The notes beneath the pieces were generated by a model. That model was not told the DNA's origin and searched no databases. It saw nothing but the letters and a program-made list of their open reading frames with translations. A stretch of 6,825 bases of DNA from an uncultured Clostridia bacterium (GTDB lineage: Bacteria > Bacillota_A > Clostridia > Christensenellales > CAG-138). The stretch lies in assembly GCA_946539625.1 (NCBI GenBank), contig CAMNHT010000073.1, positions 1 to 6,825 of the forward strand, written 5' to 3'. Positions 5,421 through 6,825 of the stretch are shown piece by piece (the stretch's first letter is position 1; the number at the start of each line of letters is the position of its first letter). Made by a program: the position numbers and the translations under genes.

Positions 5421-6071
5421 ATGAACAACAATCTCACGGAACTGGTCTTTATTCTGGATCGCAGCGGCTCTATGGCGGGGCTTGAGACGGACACGATCGG
5501 CGGTTTCAACGCCATGGTCGAAAAGCAGAAACGCGAGCAGGGCGACGCATTTCTTTCCGCCGTTCTGTTCAGCGATACGAGCACGGTGCTTTACGACCGC
5601 GTCGATATCCGAAAGGTCGAGCCCATGACGGAGCGGCAGTACTTCGTCGGCGGATGCACGGCGCTTCTGGACGCGATCGGCGACGCGGTGCATCACATCG
5701 GCAACGTCCATAAGTACGCCCGCGAGGAGGACCGCCCCGCAAAAACGGTCTTCGTCATCACCACGGACGGTATGGAGAACGCATCGAGACGGCACACCTA
5801 CGACGAGGTGCGCCGCATGATCGAACGGCAGCGCGAACGCTATGGATGGGAATTTTTGTTCCTCGGGGCGAACATGGACGCGGTTTCCGCGGCGCGCCGG
5901 TTCGGCATCCGCGAGGATCGCGCCGTACGCTATGAGTGCGACGCGAAAGGCACCGCACTGAACTTCGAGGTCGTCAGCGAAACGATCGGCAGCTTCCGCG
6001 CAGGCGCGCCGCTTGCGGCAAACTGGAAGGAAAAGATCGAACAGGACTACGAAGCCCGCGGCAAGCACTGA
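5421..6071 (+). CDS. VWA domain protein with intact MIDAS metal site
   Basis: A 216-residue protein that is essentially one von Willebrand factor A domain. The metal ion-dependent adhesion site is complete: DRSGS (Asp13, Ser15, Ser17), Thr80 in GGCTALLDA, and Asp116 in ITTDGMEN. No signal peptide or membrane helix is present, so it should act in the cytoplasm, probably as a divalent-metal-dependent protein-binding module. It resembles TerY-like and stand-alone bacterial VWA proteins, but no ter gene, kinase or phosphatase is seen beside it. ATG 5421 was chosen because AAAGGAGG (5404-5411) precedes it and the family starts with a short lead into LVFILDRSGSMAG. The TTG at 5358 in the same frame belongs to the promoter and would add 21 unlikely residues. 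Its partner is unknown; the macro-HTH gene just upstream is the nearest candidate by position only. Confidence 0.9.
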   Translation: MNNNLTELVFILDRSGSMAGLETDTIGGFNAMVEKQKREQGDAFLSAVLFSDTSTVLYDRVDIRKVEPMTERQYFVGGCTALLDAIGDAVHHIGNVHKYAREEDRPAKTVFVITTDGMENASRRHTYDEVRRMIERQRERYGWEFLFLGANMDAVSAARRFGIREDRAVRYECDAKGTALNFEVVSETIGSFRAGAPLAANWKEKIEQDYEARGKH

Positions 6072-6100
6072 GAATCTCCGAAAGAAGGCAGGAAATTCGA

Positions 6101-6129
6101 TTGACGCAGGCGTGTCGGGACGGTATAAT
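6101..6129 (+). promoter_or_regulatory. Sigma-A promoter of the SIMPL-domain gene
   Basis: TTGACG (6101-6106) and a perfect TATAAT (6124-6129) are 17 nt apart. The predicted start near 6136 leaves a leader of roughly 23 nt that carries GGAGGG. No terminator was seen between the VWA stop and this promoter, so read-through from the VWA gene is also possible. Confidence 0.85.
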
Positions 6130-6158
6130 CAAAAAGAAGAGAACGGAGGGAATACGCC

Positions 6159-6815
6159 ATGAACAACTGCAGGACCCTGCGCGTAACCGGAAGCGGCATG
6201 ATCCGCCTGAAGCCCGATACCGTACAGATCACGATGACGCTTGAGGGCATGGAGCGGGTCTATGCGGACACGCTCCGCCGTTCCGCCGACGATACGGAAA
6301 CGCTGAAAAGCGCGATCGAGGCGATCGGCTTTGCGCGCGAGGATCTCAAAACACGGAATTACAACGTGCAGACGGAGTACGAGGGGTATCAGCAGGACGG
6401 CGTCTATCGGCAGCGGCTCATCGGATATCGCTTCCGCCATGAGCTGATGATCGAATTTCCGTGGGAGAACGAGCGGCTCGGAACAGTGCTCGACGCGGTC
6501 ACGGAGACCGCGCTGACGCCGGAGATCCGCATCACCTACACGGTGAAGGATCGCGAGGCGGCAAAGAACGCTTTGATCGGGCTTGCGGTCGCCGACGCAA
6601 AGATGAAGGCCGAAGCGCTGGCGAATGCGGCGGGCGTGCGGCTTTCAAACATCCTGCATATCAACTACACGATCGGGGAGAGCGAGTTTGCGGTACGTCC
6701 CGTTCTGTATGCCGGCGCGGCGCGCAAGATGTGCGCGGACAACGCGGCGCCGGAAATCGTCCCGGAGGACGTCGCGGCGGAGGATACCGTCACCGTCGTG
6801 TGGAGAATCGAATGA
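6159..6815 (+). CDS. SIMPL domain (DUF541, YggE/BP26-like) protein without signal peptide
   Basis: A 218-residue protein of the SIMPL/DUF541 family. The start TLRVTGSGMIRLKPDTVQIT (6-25) is the characteristic first strand pair. Next are a long helix with regularly spaced acidic residues, the NYNVQTEYEGY strand (about 67-77), a GYRFRHELMIEF strand (89-100), and the helix VADAKMKAEALANAAGVRL near 145-163, where family members have an A--KA--LA-A-G pattern. The C-terminus ends in a hydrophobic VTVVWRIE strand. YggE and BP26 homologues are exported; this one has no hydrophobic N-terminal segment and should be cytosolic. The family's biochemical role is poorly understood; links to oxidative stress and oligomeric channel-like assemblies have been reported. 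GGAGGG (6145-6150) is 8 nt before the ATG. The stop shares ATGA with a likely next gene. Confidence 0.88.
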   Translation: MNNCRTLRVTGSGMIRLKPDTVQITMTLEGMERVYADTLRRSADDTETLKSAIEAIGFAREDLKTRNYNVQTEYEGYQQDGVYRQRLIGYRFRHELMIEFPWENERLGTVLDAVTETALTPEIRITYTVKDREAAKNALIGLAVADAKMKAEALANAAGVRLSNILHINYTIGESEFAVRPVLYAGAARKMCADNAAPEIVPEDVAAEDTVTVVWRIE

Positions 6816-6825
6816 CGCCCGATCA
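6812..6825 (+). CDS. Likely start of the next gene, cut by the window edge
   Basis: ATG 6812 overlaps the SIMPL stop as ATGA. It is preceded by GGAG (6802-6805) with a 6-nt spacer, the same coupling layout as at the GNAT-HD/ridA junction. Only M-T-P-D can be read, so the product is unknown. Confidence 0.4.

Noticed and set aside
5397..6068. Minus-strand frame of about 220 codons opposite the VWA gene
   Set aside because: The + strand frame has a full MIDAS motif and proper start signals; the antisense frame covers almost the same span and shows no motif.
1..6825. Mobile element, phage, CRISPR or toxin-antitoxin content
   Set aside because: No transposase, integrase, terminal repeats, regularly spaced repeats or recognisable toxin pair was found. 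The macro-HTH protein could suggest a DarTG-like antitoxin, but there is no DarT-like gene beside it.

Overview
The window looks like chromosomal DNA of a fairly GC-rich member of the Clostridia (Bacillota). The basis is family recognition and signal style: a clostridial UvrX/YqjW-type Y-family polymerase with a YolD-like partner, a macro domain protein with a C-terminal helix-turn-helix of a kind familiar from Clostridia, strong AGGAGG-type ribosome binding sites, and TTGACN-17-TAnAAT sigma-A promoters. The genus cannot be told from this sequence. All recognised genes lie on the + strand and the DNA is densely packed.

Region 1 (1-3167). The 3' three quarters of a translesion DNA polymerase gene enters from the left edge, with the catalytic SIDE motif at 18-29. 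After a 123-nt gap come three closely spaced genes: a GNAT acetyltransferase fused to an HD-domain phosphohydrolase (1251-2345), a RidA-family enamine/imine deaminase joined to it by an ATGA overlap (2342-2719), and a YolD-like protein (2736-3167). YolD-like genes usually sit directly beside their Y-family polymerase, so here the pair looks split by the GNAT-HD and ridA genes.

Region 2 (3168-3489). This gap is not empty. It holds a complete miniature transcription unit: a sigma-A promoter (3236-3264), a 16-bp inverted repeat across the expected start point (3266-3281), a good ribosome binding site, a 32-codon acidic ORF (3297-3395) and an intrinsic terminator (3406-3432).

Region 3 (3490-5341). 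A lipoprotein of unknown function is followed 16 nt later by a protein that combines a MacroD-type ADP-ribose-binding domain with a C-terminal XRE-like helix-turn-helix. No separate promoter was found for this pair, so it may depend on read-through of the terminator at 3406-3432.

Region 4 (5342-6825). A VWA protein with an intact MIDAS metal site and a SIMPL-domain (DUF541) protein each have their own promoter. The junction before the VWA gene is unusually compact. An 18-bp hairpin plus a T tract, which reads as an intrinsic terminator for the macro gene, carries the VWA Shine-Dalgarno sequence in its right arm and the VWA -10 element mostly in its loop. The window ends just inside a likely next gene that shares an ATGA with the SIMPL gene.

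Several products (translesion polymerase, HD phosphohydrolase, RidA, macro domain) belong to families that handle damaged DNA, nucleotides or reactive metabolites. That common theme is inference. No mobile element, CRISPR array, tRNA or rRNA was seen.
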